Shown here in pieces: positions 9,057-17,947 of a stretch of 64,000 nucleotides of DNA. This DNA comes from Citromicrobium sp. UBA3494 (GTDB taxonomy: Bacteria; Pseudomonadota; Alphaproteobacteria; Sphingomonadales; Sphingomonadaceae). Within the stretch, counting starts at the first letter, position 1; each line of letters starts with the position of its first letter. The stretch is taken from positions 92,710 through 156,709 of the forward strand of contig DFQH01000008.1 of the NCBI GenBank assembly GCA_002377695.1. The letters are read 5' to 3'. Below the pieces are notes generated by a model. It was given only the letters and a program-made list of their open reading frames with translations. It was not told the DNA's origin and searched no databases. Made by a program: the position numbers and the translations under genes.

Positions 9057-9398
9057 CTAGCGTGGCTGGGGCTGCGGCTTGGGAAGAATGACTTCGTCGG
9101 GATGCACCACGTTGAGGTTACGCCGCATCATCTCGACCACCATGTCCGGATCGGCATTGTCCGGATCGAGCGCATCGACACGCTGACGCAGGTCCTCGCG
9201 CTGCTCCTGCAGCTGTGCGATCCGCGCCTCGCGCTGGGCCAGAGCCTTGGACGCGTCGCTCCAGGCGAAAACACCACTCGGCCCGGCAATCGCAAGTCCA
9301 CCCATCAACAGCAATGCGGCAAGCGCAAGCCCCTGCGTCAGCCTTTCGCGCCGCGCTGCACGGTGTTGTTTCGCAATTGCTTGCCTGGGCAGGTTCAT
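9057..9398 (-). CDS. septum formation initiator, FtsB/DivIC family
   Basis: 113-residue bitopic protein: basic N-terminus, one membrane span (about residues 22-42), a coiled coil (LAQREARIAQLQEQREDLRQ) and a short C-terminal domain ending in Pro-Lys-Pro-Gln repeats. This is the architecture of FtsB/DivIC, which bridges FtsL and FtsQ in the divisome. The start has a good Shine-Dalgarno (AAGGGG). Its position directly upstream of pdhA-pdhB is a gene order I associate with sphingomonads. Confidence 0.85.
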   Translation of the reverse strand: MNLPRQAIAKQHRAARRERLTQGLALAALLLMGGLAIAGPSGVFAWSDASKALAQREARIAQLQEQREDLRQRVDALDPDNADPDMVVEMMRRNLNVVHPDEVILPKPQPQPR

Positions 9399-9515
9399 AA
9401 GCCCCTTGAATCACAAGCAAGTCCGCGAGACAAGCCCCATCGCACAGCATGGCAGCGTTTTTCGCGCACGCCTTGCCGTTACGGAACCTGCCGCCCCGCG
9501 CACCCGTTACCAAGA

Positions 9516-9544
9516 TTGACAGGCTGGCGCGGCAGACCTAGCTC
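9516..9544 (+). promoter_or_regulatory. weak sigma-70-like promoter candidate for hppD
   Basis: A consensus -35 hexamer TTGACA (9516-9521), a 17-bp spacer and a poor -10 TAGCTC (9539-9544), 84 nt upstream of the hppD start. Only the -35 box is convincing. Confidence 0.25.
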
Positions 9545-9627
9545 GGCCCCAACCCGGGCGCGCTTCCCCCAATCAGCAGCTGCCGCGGCCCGTCACGTAA
9601 CATCGCACTGATATGGAGGATGCCGCC

Positions 9628-10746
9628 ATGGCCGACCTTTTCGAAAATCCGATTGGTCTCGACGGGTTCGAGTTCGTCGAATTCTGCGCCCCGGAAAAGG
9701 GCACGCTGGAACCGGTGTTCCGGGCCATGGGCTTCACGCATGTCGCAAACCACCGTTCCAAGGACGTGCAGCTCTGGCGGCAGGGCAACATCAACCTCGT
9801 CACCAATTACGAACCGATGAGCGCGGCGTGGTACTTCGCGCGCGAACACGGCCCCAGCGCCTGCGGCATGGGCTTCCGCGTGAAGGATGCGGCCGAGGCG
9901 TGGGCAAGGCTGATGGAGGCCGGTGCCGAACCCGTCGACACGCAGACCGGACCGATGGAACTCTCCATCCCTGCTATCAAGGGCATTGGCGGCGCGCTGA
10001 TCTACATCATCGATCGCTATGCCGATGAGGGCGCGGACGATCTTTCGATCTACGATATCGACTTCGAATATCTCGACGGCGTGGAAAAGTACCCCGAAGG
10101 TGCAGGCTTTCAGCGGATCGACCACCTGACGCACAATGTCTACGGCGGCCGCATGGCGTACTGGGCCGACTGGTACGAGAAGCTGTTCAACTTCCAGGAA
10201 ATCCGCTTCTTCGACATCAAGGGCGAATATACCGGCCTCACCTCCAAGGCGCTGACCGCGCCCGACGGCAAGATCCGCATTCCGCTGAACGAGGAAGCCA
10301 AGGGCGGCGGCGGCCAGATCGAGGAGTTCCTGCGCGAATTCAACGGCGAAGGCATCCAGCACATCGCCCTGATCTGCGACGACCTGATCGCTGCCTGGGA
10401 CAGGCTCAAGGAATTCGGCGTGCCATTCATGACCGCGCCGCCGGAAACCTATTACGAAATGCTTCCCGAGCGCCTGCCCGATCACGGCCAGCCGGTCGAG
10501 GAACTCAAGGCCCGCGGCATCCTGCTGGACGGCACGACCGAAGGCGGCCAACCCCGCCTGCTTCTGCAGATCTTCGCGGAAGCGCAGGTCGGCCCGGTGT
10601 TCTTCGAGTTCATCCAGCGCAAGGGTGACGAAGGCTTCGGTGAAGGAAACTTCAAGGCGCTGTTCGAAAGCATGGAGCGCGACCAGGTGCGCCGCGGCGT
10701 TCTCAATGTCGAAGACGCGAAGACCGTATCGGAGCCGGCGGAATGA
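9628..10746 (+). CDS. hppD: 4-hydroxyphenylpyruvate dioxygenase
   Basis: Fe(II)-dependent dioxygenase that converts 4-hydroxyphenylpyruvate to homogentisate in tyrosine catabolism. It has two vicinal-oxygen-chelate (VOC) half-domains. The metal ligands can be placed in [10 protein letters not shown] (His), [12 protein letters not shown] (His) and [13 protein letters not shown] (Glu), and the C-terminal gating helix follows ([18 protein letters not shown]). The start at 9628 is preferred because GGAGG lies 8 nt upstream; an in-frame ATG at 9613 overlaps that ribosome-binding site. 372 aa, normal for bacterial HPPD. The following VOC gene starts inside its stop codon (ATGA). Confidence 0.96.
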   Translation: MADLFENPIGLDGFEFVEFCAPEKGTLEPVFRAMGFTHVANHRSKDVQLWRQGNINLVTNYEPMSAAWYFAREHGPSACGMGFRVKDAAEAWARLMEAGAEPVDTQTGPMELSIPAIKGIGGALIYIIDRYADEGADDLSIYDIDFEYLDGVEKYPEGAGFQRIDHLTHNVYGGRMAYWADWYEKLFNFQEIRFFDIKGEYTGLTSKALTAPDGKIRIPLNEEAKGGGGQIEEFLREFNGEGIQHIALICDDLIAAWDRLKEFGVPFMTAPPETYYEMLPERLPDHGQPVEELKARGILLDGTTEGGQPRLLLQIFAEAQVGPVFFEFIQRKGDEGFGEGNFKALFESMERDQVRRGVLNVEDAKTVSEPAE

Positions 10747-11321
10747 ACGATGCGACCCACCCGGTGAAGCTGGGCGGCGTCCACCACGCCGCCTATCGCT
10801 GCAAGGACGCAAAAGAGACGGTCGAGTGGTACGAAAAGGTGCTGGGCATGGAATATACCAGCGCCTTTTCGGAGGATCATGTGCCATCCACGGGCGAATA
10901 CGACCCGTACATGCACGTCTTCCTCGACGCGGGTAACGGCAACATCCTCGCCTTCTTCGAACTGCCCAACCAGAAGGACATGGGCCGCGACGAGAATACG
11001 CCGATGTGGGTCCAGCACCTTGCCTTCAAGGTCGCTGACGAAGACGCGCTGGTTGCTGCGAAGGAGCATATCGAAAGCCTCGGCATCGACGTGCTCGGCC
11101 CGACGCATCACGGCATCTTCAAGTCGATCTACTTCTTCGATCCCAATGGCCACCGCGTAGAGCTCGCCGCCGATATCGGCACCGACGAGCAATATGCGGA
11201 GCTCAAGCGGGTCGCGATGCCGATGCTCGATGAGTGGAGCGAGACCAAGAAGGCACCCCAGCACGCCGCCTGGCTGCACGAGATCGCGCGCGGCGAACAC
11301 GCCAAGGCCAAGGGCGAGTAG
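10743..11321 (+). CDS. VOC-family protein coupled to hppD
   Basis: 192-residue glyoxalase/bleomycin-resistance/dioxygenase (VOC) fold protein. The first beta-alpha-beta module is [24 protein letters not shown] and the second is [20 protein letters not shown] followed by [17 protein letters not shown]. The paired His and the terminal Glu are the usual metal ligands of the superfamily. Translation is coupled to hppD by a 4-nt overlap, which points to aromatic amino acid catabolism, but the substrate cannot be read from sequence. Confidence 0.85.
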   Translation: MNDATHPVKLGGVHHAAYRCKDAKETVEWYEKVLGMEYTSAFSEDHVPSTGEYDPYMHVFLDAGNGNILAFFELPNQKDMGRDENTPMWVQHLAFKVADEDALVAAKEHIESLGIDVLGPTHHGIFKSIYFFDPNGHRVELAADIGTDEQYAELKRVAMPMLDEWSETKKAPQHAAWLHEIARGEHAKAKGE

Positions 11322-11367
11322 GCCGCCATTAGCTACCGCCTTTCGGGCAGTCCGGAACCCCCCGCAC

Positions 11368-11391
11368 TTTTGCGCCGTTAGTGGCGCAAAA
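11368..11391. promoter_or_regulatory. perfect 9-bp inverted repeat before mscS
   Basis: TTTTGCGCC and GGCGCAAAA flank the 6-base loop GTTAGT. The right arm ends 11 nt before the MscS ATG and directly abuts its Shine-Dalgarno (GGGGAG). Because A residues rather than T residues follow the stem on either strand, it is not a canonical terminator and could instead act on mscS translation or as an operator. Confidence 0.4.
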
Positions 11392-11402
11392 CGGGGAGTT
11401 TC

Positions 11403-12326
11403 ATGAGCATACCGACTACGACGCCTGCGGGCGAAACCTACGACCAGACCGTCAATACGCTGGGCACCTTGCAGGACCAGCTGGTCGACATGGCGGAGGG
11501 TTTCATTCGCGCCCTCCCCAATTTCGCCATCGCCATCCTGATCCTGCTGGTCACCTGGATCGTCGCGCGCCTCGCGGTGCGCGGGGTCAGCCGCGCCATC
11601 GGCAAGACCGACATGCGCCCCAGCCTCCAGAACCTGATCGACACGGTCGTAAAGCTCGGCATCTGGATCATCGGGCTGATGATCGCACTGATCGTCGTCA
11701 TGCCCGGGATGACGCCCGCCAGCCTGATCGCTGGGCTCGGTATCGGCGCGGTCGCCATCGGCTTCGCCTTTCAGGACATCTTCGAGAACTTCATGGCAGG
11801 CGTGCTGATCATGCTGCGCGAGAAGATGCGCATCGGCGACGTGATCGAGTGCGAAGGGATCAAGGGCAAGGTGGAACATATCACCCTGCGTGAAACGCAC
11901 GTGCGCAAGCTGTCGGGCGAGTTGACGATCGTGCCTAACTCCATGATCTTCAAGAACCCGGTCGAAATCCTGACCGACGAGAGCCTGCGCCGTCACGAAG
12001 TGGTCGCCGGGGTCTCCTACGACACCGATCTGGACCACGCGGCGCAGGTCATCCGCAAGGCCGTCGAAGGCGTCGAAGGCATCGAGATCGACAAGGGGAT
12101 CGATGTGTTTGCGACCACCTTCAATTCCAGCTCGGTCGATTTCCTCGTCCGCTGGCATGCGGGCTCCACACCCCGCAACGGGTGGGAGAGCACGGACAAG
12201 GTCGTGCGCGCGATCAAGCGCGGTCTGGACGAAGCCGGGATCGAGATCCCCTTCCCCTACATCACGCACACCTTCAAGGAACGCGTGCCCATGGGCCGCG
12301 ACCCGGGCGAAAGCGTGGAAGGCTAG
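11403..12326 (+). CDS. small-conductance mechanosensitive channel, MscS family
   Basis: 307 residues. Three hydrophobic helices are followed by the Gly/Ala pore helix (AGLGIGAVAIGFAFQDIFEN) that lines MscS channels. The beta domain (FMAGVLIMLREKMRIGDVIE, ELTIVPNSMIF) and the C-terminal alpha/beta cage domain come next. Role: release of solutes on hypo-osmotic shock at the inner membrane. It starts 81 nt after the VOC gene and is preceded by a strong hairpin. The downstream DUF1499 gene is convergent, 4 nt away. Confidence 0.92.
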   Translation: MSIPTTTPAGETYDQTVNTLGTLQDQLVDMAEGFIRALPNFAIAILILLVTWIVARLAVRGVSRAIGKTDMRPSLQNLIDTVVKLGIWIIGLMIALIVVMPGMTPASLIAGLGIGAVAIGFAFQDIFENFMAGVLIMLREKMRIGDVIECEGIKGKVEHITLRETHVRKLSGELTIVPNSMIFKNPVEILTDESLRRHEVVAGVSYDTDLDHAAQVIRKAVEGVEGIEIDKGIDVFATTFNSSSVDFLVRWHAGSTPRNGWESTDKVVRAIKRGLDEAGIEIPFPYITHTFKERVPMGRDPGESVEG

Positions 12327-12330
12327 GCGC

Positions 12331-13065
12331 TTATCTTACGGCAGCGAGATCCTCGAGGAAATCGTGGATCCGCTGCGCGTTCACGCCCAGATCGCCGATA
12401 CCGACCCGGCTGGTGGAGCGCATATCGACCAGGCTGCGCCCCGCCCCGTCCGGACGAACGCGGATCACCACCTCGTCCTCGAACCTGATGTAAGAGGCGT
12501 AGGCGGTCGCTTCGAGCCGCCCTTGCTCGGGATCGACCGCGCGGATCGTCCACCCGCGCTCTTCCGCCAGCTTCTCGGCGTCCAGGATCGTCTGCTCGAC
12601 CGCGCGATCGAGCACCACGCTGCGCAGATCGGGGTAACCTTCCTCGTGCAGCGCGACCCACTCGGCCTCGTTCTCGAGACCGCGCAGATTGTCGTCCGGC
12701 AGCGTGATCGTCTGGAATTGCGGCACATCCGCCAGATCGGTGGTTGCGTCGTGGAGCATCGGCGCGTCCGAACTCATCAGGACGCGCACCGCAAGCGATC
12801 CGACGAAACCCAGCGCAATCAGGAAGCCGAGCAGTGCGGCCCGCCGCGCGGGCCATCCCTTGCGCCAGTTAAGAATGATCGCAATCACGCCGATCACCAG
12901 CGCAGCAGCGGCGAATGGGGCGGAGCTGGCGAGATAGCCGAAGCCCTCCAGCTTGCCGATCCGATCCACCCGCGCGAGCGTCATCCCGGTAAACGCCACG
13001 ATCGTCGCGCCCAGCGCCAATAGCAGGGCGAGCCAGGAGAGCGCCCTCGTCCACTTGTGAGTCAT
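12331..13065 (-). CDS. DUF1499 domain membrane protein
   Basis: 244 residues. The N-terminal half holds three probable membrane spans (ALSWLALLLALGATIVAF, the AAAALVIGVIAIIL stretch, and AALLGFLIALGFVGSLAV). The C-terminal half is the soluble DUF1499 domain, recognisable from TILDAEKLAEERGW, TAYASYIRFEDEVVIRV and RSTSRVGIGDLGVNAQRI. The family has no established function. It is transcribed away from tRNA-Arg on the same strand and convergent with mscS. Confidence 0.85.
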   Translation of the reverse strand: MTHKWTRALSWLALLLALGATIVAFTGMTLARVDRIGKLEGFGYLASSAPFAAAALVIGVIAIILNWRKGWPARRAALLGFLIALGFVGSLAVRVLMSSDAPMLHDATTDLADVPQFQTITLPDDNLRGLENEAEWVALHEEGYPDLRSVVLDRAVEQTILDAEKLAEERGWTIRAVDPEQGRLEATAYASYIRFEDEVVIRVRPDGAGRSLVDMRSTSRVGIGDLGVNAQRIHDFLEDLAAVR

Positions 13066-13091
13066 CGGCCCGTCCCCCCTCGAAAATTGCG

Positions 13092-13168
13092 TGGTGCGCC
13101 CGACAGGACTCGAACCTGTGGCCCCCGGATTAGGAATCCGATGCTCTATCCACCTGAGCTACGGGCGC
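13092..13168 (-). tRNA. tRNA-Arg (CCT)
   Basis: A complete cloverleaf reads on the minus strand from 13168 to 13092. The 7-bp acceptor stem is GCGCCCG/CGGGCGC, the D arm is GCTC...GAGC, the anticodon stem is TCGGA/TCCGG around loop TTCCTAA (anticodon CCT, reads AGG), and the T arm is ACAGG-TTCGAGT-CCTGT. The 3' CCA is encoded. It lies between the DUF1499 gene and the tail-collar gene. Confidence 0.97.
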
Positions 13169-13214
13169 GCCGGGCTGGAGCATTAGCCACCACCACGCGC
13201 GCCCGCAATCCCGC

Positions 13215-13625
13215 TCAATTGCGCGAGGGGAAGATGCCCTGCAGCGCAACGCAGAACCGCACCGTCTGCGTGCCCGGCACATCGATGCGACCTTCTGCCC
13301 GGTCGGCCATCACGGGGCCGCCCTCGCGCCGCTCGCCCAGACGATTGCGCTCTCCGGTATGGACCGGCGCACGGCCGCGCAGGTCGGGTAGCGCGAAGGT
13401 TGTGCGCCCATCGCCACCATAGGTCGTGCCATAGAGCGAAAACAGCGCCGTATTCTGGCTGATCGCCAACAATTGACCGTTCGCCTCGGCCCACCCGCGC
13501 GGGCAGAAGGTATAGCCGACCATCATGATCTCGCCGATGAAAGGATCGGCGGAAGCCCTGGCAGGCGTGGTGATGGATATGCTGCCAATCGCAGCCACGG
13601 AAGCGACAAGAAGCCCGAATTTCAT
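13215..13625 (-). CDS. secreted phage-tail-collar-domain protein
   Basis: 136 residues with a cleavable-looking signal peptide (MKFGLLVASVAAIGS, cleavage near ARA-S) and then a tail-collar domain of the microcystin-dependent-protein type: GEIMMVGYTFCPRGWAEANG, LFSLYGTTYGGDGRTTFALPDLRGR. The start at 13625 has GAGGGGG upstream; an in-frame TTG 18 nt earlier is less likely. No other phage genes surround it, so this is a domesticated or secreted collar-fold protein rather than part of a prophage. Confidence 0.75.
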   Translation of the reverse strand: MKFGLLVASVAAIGSISITTPARASADPFIGEIMMVGYTFCPRGWAEANGQLLAISQNTALFSLYGTTYGGDGRTTFALPDLRGRAPVHTGERNRLGERREGGPVMADRAEGRIDVPGTQTVRFCVALQGIFPSRN

Positions 13626-13694
13626 GGATATCCCCCTCGACAAGCCGACCCGTGAGGCAATCTAGCCCAAAGGTCCGATCTGTCAAAAGGCGGT

Positions 13695-14165
13695 CTAGTT
13701 CGTCTCGTCGGGCGGCGTGAAGGGAATCAGCAGCGGCGCGACGGTGATGCCTTCTTCAAGCAGTTCGCGCGCTTCTTTCGCATCGGCCTTCCCGTGGATC
13801 AGCGCCGCATCCTTCTCGCCATAGTGCATCGCGCGGCTTTCCTCGGCGAACCGGCTGCCGACATAAGTGCTGTCCTTGATCGTATCGGCCTGGAGCCTGG
13901 CGAGCTTCTGCATCGCTTCACGCACCGCAGGGGGCAGCGCTCCGCCCTGGCTGGTCGCTTCCGGCTCCGCCTTCGCCGGCGCGGCGGGGCGCGCATTGCC
14001 CTTGGCGGGAACGGCGGGTGCCATGGGCGCCTTGGTGACCGCGCCCGATCCGCAGTGCGGACACATTAGCAGTCCCTTCCCGCTCTGATCCTCGAACGCT
14101 GAGGACGAGCGGAACCAGGCTTCGAAGCGGTGGCCATCCTCGCAGGAAAGGTCGAATACGATCAT
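13695..14165 (-). CDS. DUF1178 zinc-ribbon-like protein
   Basis: 156 residues. The N-terminus MIVFDLSCEDGHRFEAWFRSS, with a later CPHCG, is the start of the DUF1178 family and probably forms a small zinc ribbon. A low-complexity Ala/Pro linker and a helical domain follow (PPAVREAMQKLARLQADTI, YVGSRFAEESRAMHYGE). Function unknown. Its ATG overlaps the stop of the nitrilase gene (ATGA), making it the third gene of the grxC-nitrilase-DUF1178 operon. Confidence 0.88.
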   Translation of the reverse strand: MIVFDLSCEDGHRFEAWFRSSSAFEDQSGKGLLMCPHCGSGAVTKAPMAPAVPAKGNARPAAPAKAEPEATSQGGALPPAVREAMQKLARLQADTIKDSTYVGSRFAEESRAMHYGEKDAALIHGKADAKEARELLEEGITVAPLLIPFTPPDETN

Positions 14166-14989
14166 CGCGCGTCCAGATCGGGAATCGCGCGGCGGTTGGC
14201 AAGGCTGGGCACCTGCTTGCGCACCTGTGCAATGCGTTCCGCCCCGATATCGGCAAAGCCGACGCCCGCCTCGTTCGCGCCCATGTCGAGCAGCACTTCG
14301 CCCCAAGGGTCCACCACCAGCGAGTGCCCGTAGGTCTTGCGCCCATCCGCATGCTCACCCACCTGCGCCGCGGCGACCACGAAGGCACTCGCCTCGATCG
14401 CGCGGGCGCGCACCAGCGTATGCCAGTGCGCGGCCCCGGTGGGCACGGTGAAGGCGGCGGGGATCGCGATCATGTCGCATTTCGCGCGGCCCAGCGCATC
14501 GAACAGCGCGGGAAAGCGGATGTCGTAGCAGATCGTCAGGCCGAGCCGTCCGGCAGGCGTATCGTCGGTAACGGACAGCGCATCACCCGGCTGGTAGGCA
14601 TTCGATTCGCGCCAGCTCTCGCCACTGTCGAGGTCGACATCGAACATGTGTAGCTTGTCGTACTGGCCCGCCACCTTGCCCGAGGGCGCGATCAGGAGCG
14701 AGCGATTGGCAAGCTTGCCGCTATCCAGCCTTACCGGCAGGCCGAACGTCACCCAGACCGCGTGTTCTTTCGCAGCCGCGCAAATCTTCTCGACCAGCGC
14801 GGAATAATCGGCGCTTTCGATAGTCTGGCCCGCACGCTTGCGGTCGCGATCCAGCAGCAGCGCCATCTCGGGCGCGAACAGCATGTCCGCCCCGCCAGCG
14901 CGCGCGTCGGCCATCGCCGTGATCAGGGCGTTGGCGTTGACCTCCGGGTCGATGCCCGAAGTCATCTGGAAGACGGCAATTTTCGTCAC
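14162..14989 (-). CDS. carbon-nitrogen hydrolase (Nit1/deaminated glutathione amidase type)
   Basis: 275 residues of the nitrilase superfamily. The Glu-Lys-Cys triad is visible: E41 in FAPEMALL, K112 in YDKLHMFDVDL and C154 in GLTICYDIRFP. The sequence around K112 and the context next to glutaredoxin suggest the Nit1/NitFhit branch, which removes deaminated glutathione; the substrate is inferred. It lies 12 nt downstream of grxC and overlaps the DUF1178 gene by 4 nt. Confidence 0.9.
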   Translation of the reverse strand: MTKIAVFQMTSGIDPEVNANALITAMADARAGGADMLFAPEMALLLDRDRKRAGQTIESADYSALVEKICAAAKEHAVWVTFGLPVRLDSGKLANRSLLIAPSGKVAGQYDKLHMFDVDLDSGESWRESNAYQPGDALSVTDDTPAGRLGLTICYDIRFPALFDALGRAKCDMIAIPAAFTVPTGAAHWHTLVRARAIEASAFVVAAAQVGEHADGRKTYGHSLVVDPWGEVLLDMGANEAGVGFADIGAERIAQVRKQVPSLANRRAIPDLDAR

Positions 14990-15001
14990 GAGGCGAACGC
15001 G

Positions 15002-15262
15002 TCAGCCTTCGAGCATCGCGTCGAGCTTGCCCGCACGCTCCAGCGCGGCGAGCTCGTCCGATCCGCCAACATGCGTATCGCCAATGAAGATCTGCGGCAC
15101 GGTGCGCGCATTGGGCGCGCGTTCCTGCATCTCGTCCCGCTTTTCGCCGCCCATGGTGATGTCGTATTCGTTGTAGTCGACGCCCTTGTCGTCGAGCAGC
15201 GATTTGGCGCGGAAGCAGTATCCGCAACCGAACTTCGTGTAGATATCGACCTTGGCTGCCAC
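15002..15262 (-). CDS. grxC: glutaredoxin 3
   Basis: 86-residue thioredoxin-fold disulfide reductase using glutathione. The dithiol active site CGYC (C13, C16) follows the first beta strand, and the cis-Pro region (TVPQIFIGDTHVGGSDEL) binds glutathione. Length is typical of GrxC. First gene of the grxC-nitrilase-DUF1178 operon and divergent from hsp20. Confidence 0.95.
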   Translation of the reverse strand: MAAKVDIYTKFGCGYCFRAKSLLDDKGVDYNEYDITMGGEKRDEMQERAPNARTVPQIFIGDTHVGGSDELAALERAGKLDAMLEG

Positions 15263-15405
15263 TGCTCATTCCTTCGTTTCGTGCTGCATGCAGGCTCTTG
15301 CACCGCTTCTGGCGCATCCTACATTCGATTTGTCCGGCGATGCCACAACGGGTCGATCCGGACACCATGTAACTGACAGAATCGCTCAATGGAGGATTTG
15401 TTTCA

Positions 15406-15888
15406 ATGGCACGTATCGATTTCACTCCCTATCGCCGCAGCACGGTCGGTTTCGACCACCTGTTCGACCTGCTGGAAAGCTCGGTCCGCAATTCCGGCGA
15501 CAATTACCCCCCCTTCAATATCGAAAAGCGCGGCGACGATGAATTTCGCATCACGCTGGCGCTGGCCGGGTTCCGTCCGCAGGATATCGACATCACTGCG
15601 CAGCAGAACCTGCTGACGGTCACCGGTCGCAAGCAGGAAGAATCCGCCCAGCAGGGCGAGATGCTGCACGTCGGCATCGCCAATCGCGGGTTCGAACGTC
15701 GCTTCGAACTGGCCGATCACGTGCGCGTTTCGAACGCGAACCTGGCCGACGGCCTGCTGGTGATCGACCTGTTACGCGAAGTGCCCGAGGCGATGAAGCC
15801 GAAGAAGATCGCCATCAACGGCCAGCAGTCTTCGCTCAGCATCGTCGATTCGTCCGAGAGCGAAGATTCGGATCGCGACGCCGCCTGA
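15406..15888 (+). CDS. small heat shock protein, Hsp20/IbpA family
   Basis: 160-residue ATP-independent holdase. The N-terminus resembles IbpA (RIDFTPYRRSTVGFDHLFDLL), followed by an alpha-crystallin domain (FRITLALAGFRPQDIDITAQ, LLTVTGRKQ, FERRFELADHVRV) and the C-terminal IAI-type anchoring motif (KKIAIN). GGAGG lies 8 nt upstream of the ATG. I could not identify a convincing sigma-32 promoter in the 143 nt shared with grxC. Confidence 0.93.
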   Translation: MARIDFTPYRRSTVGFDHLFDLLESSVRNSGDNYPPFNIEKRGDDEFRITLALAGFRPQDIDITAQQNLLTVTGRKQEESAQQGEMLHVGIANRGFERRFELADHVRVSNANLADGLLVIDLLREVPEAMKPKKIAINGQQSSLSIVDSSESEDSDRDAA

Positions 15889-15927
15889 GCGCGAGCGCCG
15901 CTGCCCCCCAAGGCACGCAACTGAAAC

Positions 15928-15972
15928 AATGCCCGTCTTCGCCATGTGCGGGGGCGGGCATTTCTTATTTTC
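15928..15972 (+). terminator. intrinsic terminator after hsp20
   Basis: The 8-bp stem AATGCCCG (15928-15935) pairs with CGGGCATT (15955-15962) and is followed by the T-rich tract TTTCTTATTTT. It lies 40 nt after the hsp20 stop. Confidence 0.75.
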
Positions 15973-15980
15973 ATCAAGCT

Positions 15981-16220
15981 TTACTTGGGTTTGGGGCGAC
16001 CCCACAGGAGCCGCCCCACGGCATAGGCCGCCTTGGCCGGGTCTGCCCGTCCGGGTCGCAGAAGACGATCAAACCCGGGACAAGCTGGCAAATTGGGATC
16101 CCCCCAAAGATACAGCGCTGCCCCCAACAACGCGAGGGCCAGGCTATGGCGTAAATCGTGATAAAGATAAAGGGTGTTTGACTTGGCACGCGCCCAATGC
16201 AGATTGGGATTACACCCCAA
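15981..16220 (-). CDS. possible small hypothetical protein; otherwise empty 336-nt gap
   Basis: The gap 15889-16224 between hsp20 and pyrG holds the hsp20 terminator, then about 250 nt with a more even base composition and repeated TTGGG/CCCAA words (for example ATTGGG-ATTACAC-CCCAAT near 16204-16222). One minus-strand frame, downstream of pyrG, gives up to 79 residues from a TTG: a short apolar stretch (LALALLGAALYLWG), then a basic segment ending DPAKAAYAVGRLLWGRPKPK. There is no clear ribosome-binding site, two other frames are also open, and codon use lacks the GC-rich third positions of the neighbours. It may be noise or a recently acquired gene. Confidence 0.22.
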   Translation of the reverse strand: MGCNPNLHWARAKSNTLYLYHDLRHSLALALLGAALYLWGDPNLPACPGFDRLLRPGRADPAKAAYAVGRLLWGRPKPK

Positions 16221-16224
16221 TGCT

Positions 16225-17859
16225 TTAGACGAGGCGTGATTGCCTGAGGGCTGCGGCCACGAAATCCGCGAATAGCGGATGGGGATCGAACGGCCGCGAT
16301 TTCAATTCGGGGTGGAACTGCACGCCGACGAACCAGGGGTGATCGGGCCGCTCCACGATTTCGGGCAGCAGGCCATCTGGCGACATGCCGGAAAACACCA
16401 GCCCGTCATTCTCCAGCCTTTCGCGGTAGGCACCGTTCACTTCGTAACGATGGCGGTGGCGTTCCGAGATCTCGCGCGCGTTGCCGTAGATCGCGCTGAT
16501 CCGGCTGCCTTCGGCCAGCTTCGCCTCGTAGGCGCCGAGCCGCATGGTGCCGCCCAGATCGCCGTCGGCGGCGCGGGTTTCGAGCCCTTCCCTGGTCATC
16601 CATTCGGTGATGATCCCCACCACCGGCTCGTCCGTTTCGCCGAACTCGGTTGAAGAGGCAGTTTCGACCCCGGCTGCCCGCGCGCTTTCGATGCAGGCCA
16701 TCTGCATGCCAAGGCAGATGCCGAAGAACGGCACCTTGCGCTCGCGCGCGAAGCGTACGCTGGCGATCTTGCCCTCGCTGCCCCGCTCCCCGAAACCGCC
16801 GGGGACCAGGATGCCGTGCAGCGGCTCCAGTTCGCCGACGATCTCGGACGGATCGCGTTCGAAGATTTCCGCGTCGATCCACTTGAGATGGACGCGCGCG
16901 CGGTTCGCCATGCCGCCATGCACCAGCGCTTCGTTGAGCGACTTGTAGGCGTCCTTCAGGCCAACATACTTGCCGACCACGCCGATGGTGACTTCGCCTT
17001 CGGGGTGGAAGAAGCGGTCGGTCACTTCGCGCCACGGAGCCAGATCGGGTTCGGGCGCGTCGGTGATGCCGAAACCACGCAGCACTTCGCGGTCCAGCCC
17101 TTCCTCGTGGTACTGCAGCGGCACCGCGTAGATCGACGCGGCGTCCAGCGCGGGAATCACCGCCTCGGGCCGCACGTTGCAGAAATTGGCGATCTTGCGC
17201 CGCTCGGCCTCGGGCAGGAAATGTTCGGACCGGCACAGCAGGACGTCGGGCTTGATGCCCAGCGCGGCGAGTTCGCGGACGGAGTGCTGCGTGGGCTTGG
17301 TCTTCAGCTCTCCGGCGGCAGCGATGTAGGGCACCAGCGTCACATGCACGCTCAGCGTCTGCAGGGGCTCCAGCTCGTTCCGCAGCTGGCGAATCGCTTC
17401 CATGAAGGGCAGCGATTCGATGTCGCCCACCGTACCGCCGATCTCGCACAGGATGAAATCATGGTCGCCCTGGTCGGCCAGCGCGAACTGCTTGATCGCG
17501 TCGGTGACGTGCGGGACGACCTGCACCGTCGCGCCAAGATAGTCGCCGCGGCGTTCCTTGGCGATGATGTCCTGATAGACCCGGCCAGAGGTGATGTTGT
17601 CGCCCTGGTGAGCGGAAACGCCGGTAAAGCGCTCGTAATGGCCCAGATCGAGGTCGGTCTCCGCCCCGTCGTCGGTCACGAAGACCTCACCGTGCTGATA
17701 CGGGCTCATCGTGCCCGGATCGACGTTGAGATACGGATCGAACTTGCGGATGCGGACCTTGTAGCCCCGCGCCTGCAGCAACGCGCCAAGCGATGCCGCC
17801 ATGAGACCTTTGCCGAGCGAGGAGACCACGCCGCCGGTGATGAAAATATACCGCGCCAT
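16225..17859 (-). CDS. pyrG: CTP synthase
   Basis: 544-residue enzyme converting UTP to CTP with ATP and glutamine, cytosolic. The N-terminal amidoligase domain begins [19 protein letters not shown] and includes [20 protein letters not shown]. The class-I glutamine amidotransferase domain has the nucleophile in [11 protein letters not shown] and the His/Glu pair in [10 protein letters not shown]. Full length for the family. secG lies 88 nt upstream on the same strand and tpiA precedes that, giving the order tpiA-secG-pyrG. Confidence 0.98.
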   Translation of the reverse strand: MARYIFITGGVVSSLGKGLMAASLGALLQARGYKVRIRKFDPYLNVDPGTMSPYQHGEVFVTDDGAETDLDLGHYERFTGVSAHQGDNITSGRVYQDIIAKERRGDYLGATVQVVPHVTDAIKQFALADQGDHDFILCEIGGTVGDIESLPFMEAIRQLRNELEPLQTLSVHVTLVPYIAAAGELKTKPTQHSVRELAALGIKPDVLLCRSEHFLPEAERRKIANFCNVRPEAVIPALDAASIYAVPLQYHEEGLDREVLRGFGITDAPEPDLAPWREVTDRFFHPEGEVTIGVVGKYVGLKDAYKSLNEALVHGGMANRARVHLKWIDAEIFERDPSEIVGELEPLHGILVPGGFGERGSEGKIASVRFARERKVPFFGICLGMQMACIESARAAGVETASSTEFGETDEPVVGIITEWMTREGLETRAADGDLGGTMRLGAYEAKLAEGSRISAIYGNAREISERHRHRYEVNGAYRERLENDGLVFSGMSPDGLLPEIVERPDHPWFVGVQFHPELKSRPFDPHPLFADFVAAALRQSRLV

Positions 17860-17947
17860 GGGATTTGGCCCTTACGTCGCGTTGATGGGCAAAGGCAAGC
17901 CGCTGCGAAGCGCGGCTCGCCTCAATCCCCGAAATCTGGGTCGAATT

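Noticed and set aside
6398-9091. 897-codon open frame on the plus strand opposite pdhB-pdhA
   Set aside because: Antisense to two certain genes; long antisense frames are a by-product of GC-rich third codon positions, and the translation has no recognisable domain.
13092-13643. tRNA-Arg plus nearby tail-collar gene as a prophage attachment site
   Set aside because: The collar gene lies on the 5' side of the tRNA, not the 3' side where integrases insert, and there is no integrase or repeated tRNA end.
15263-15405. RNA thermometer or sigma-32 promoter upstream of hsp20
   Set aside because: No UUGCU or four-U pairing to the ribosome-binding site and no good CTTGAA/CCCCAT boxes could be found by eye.
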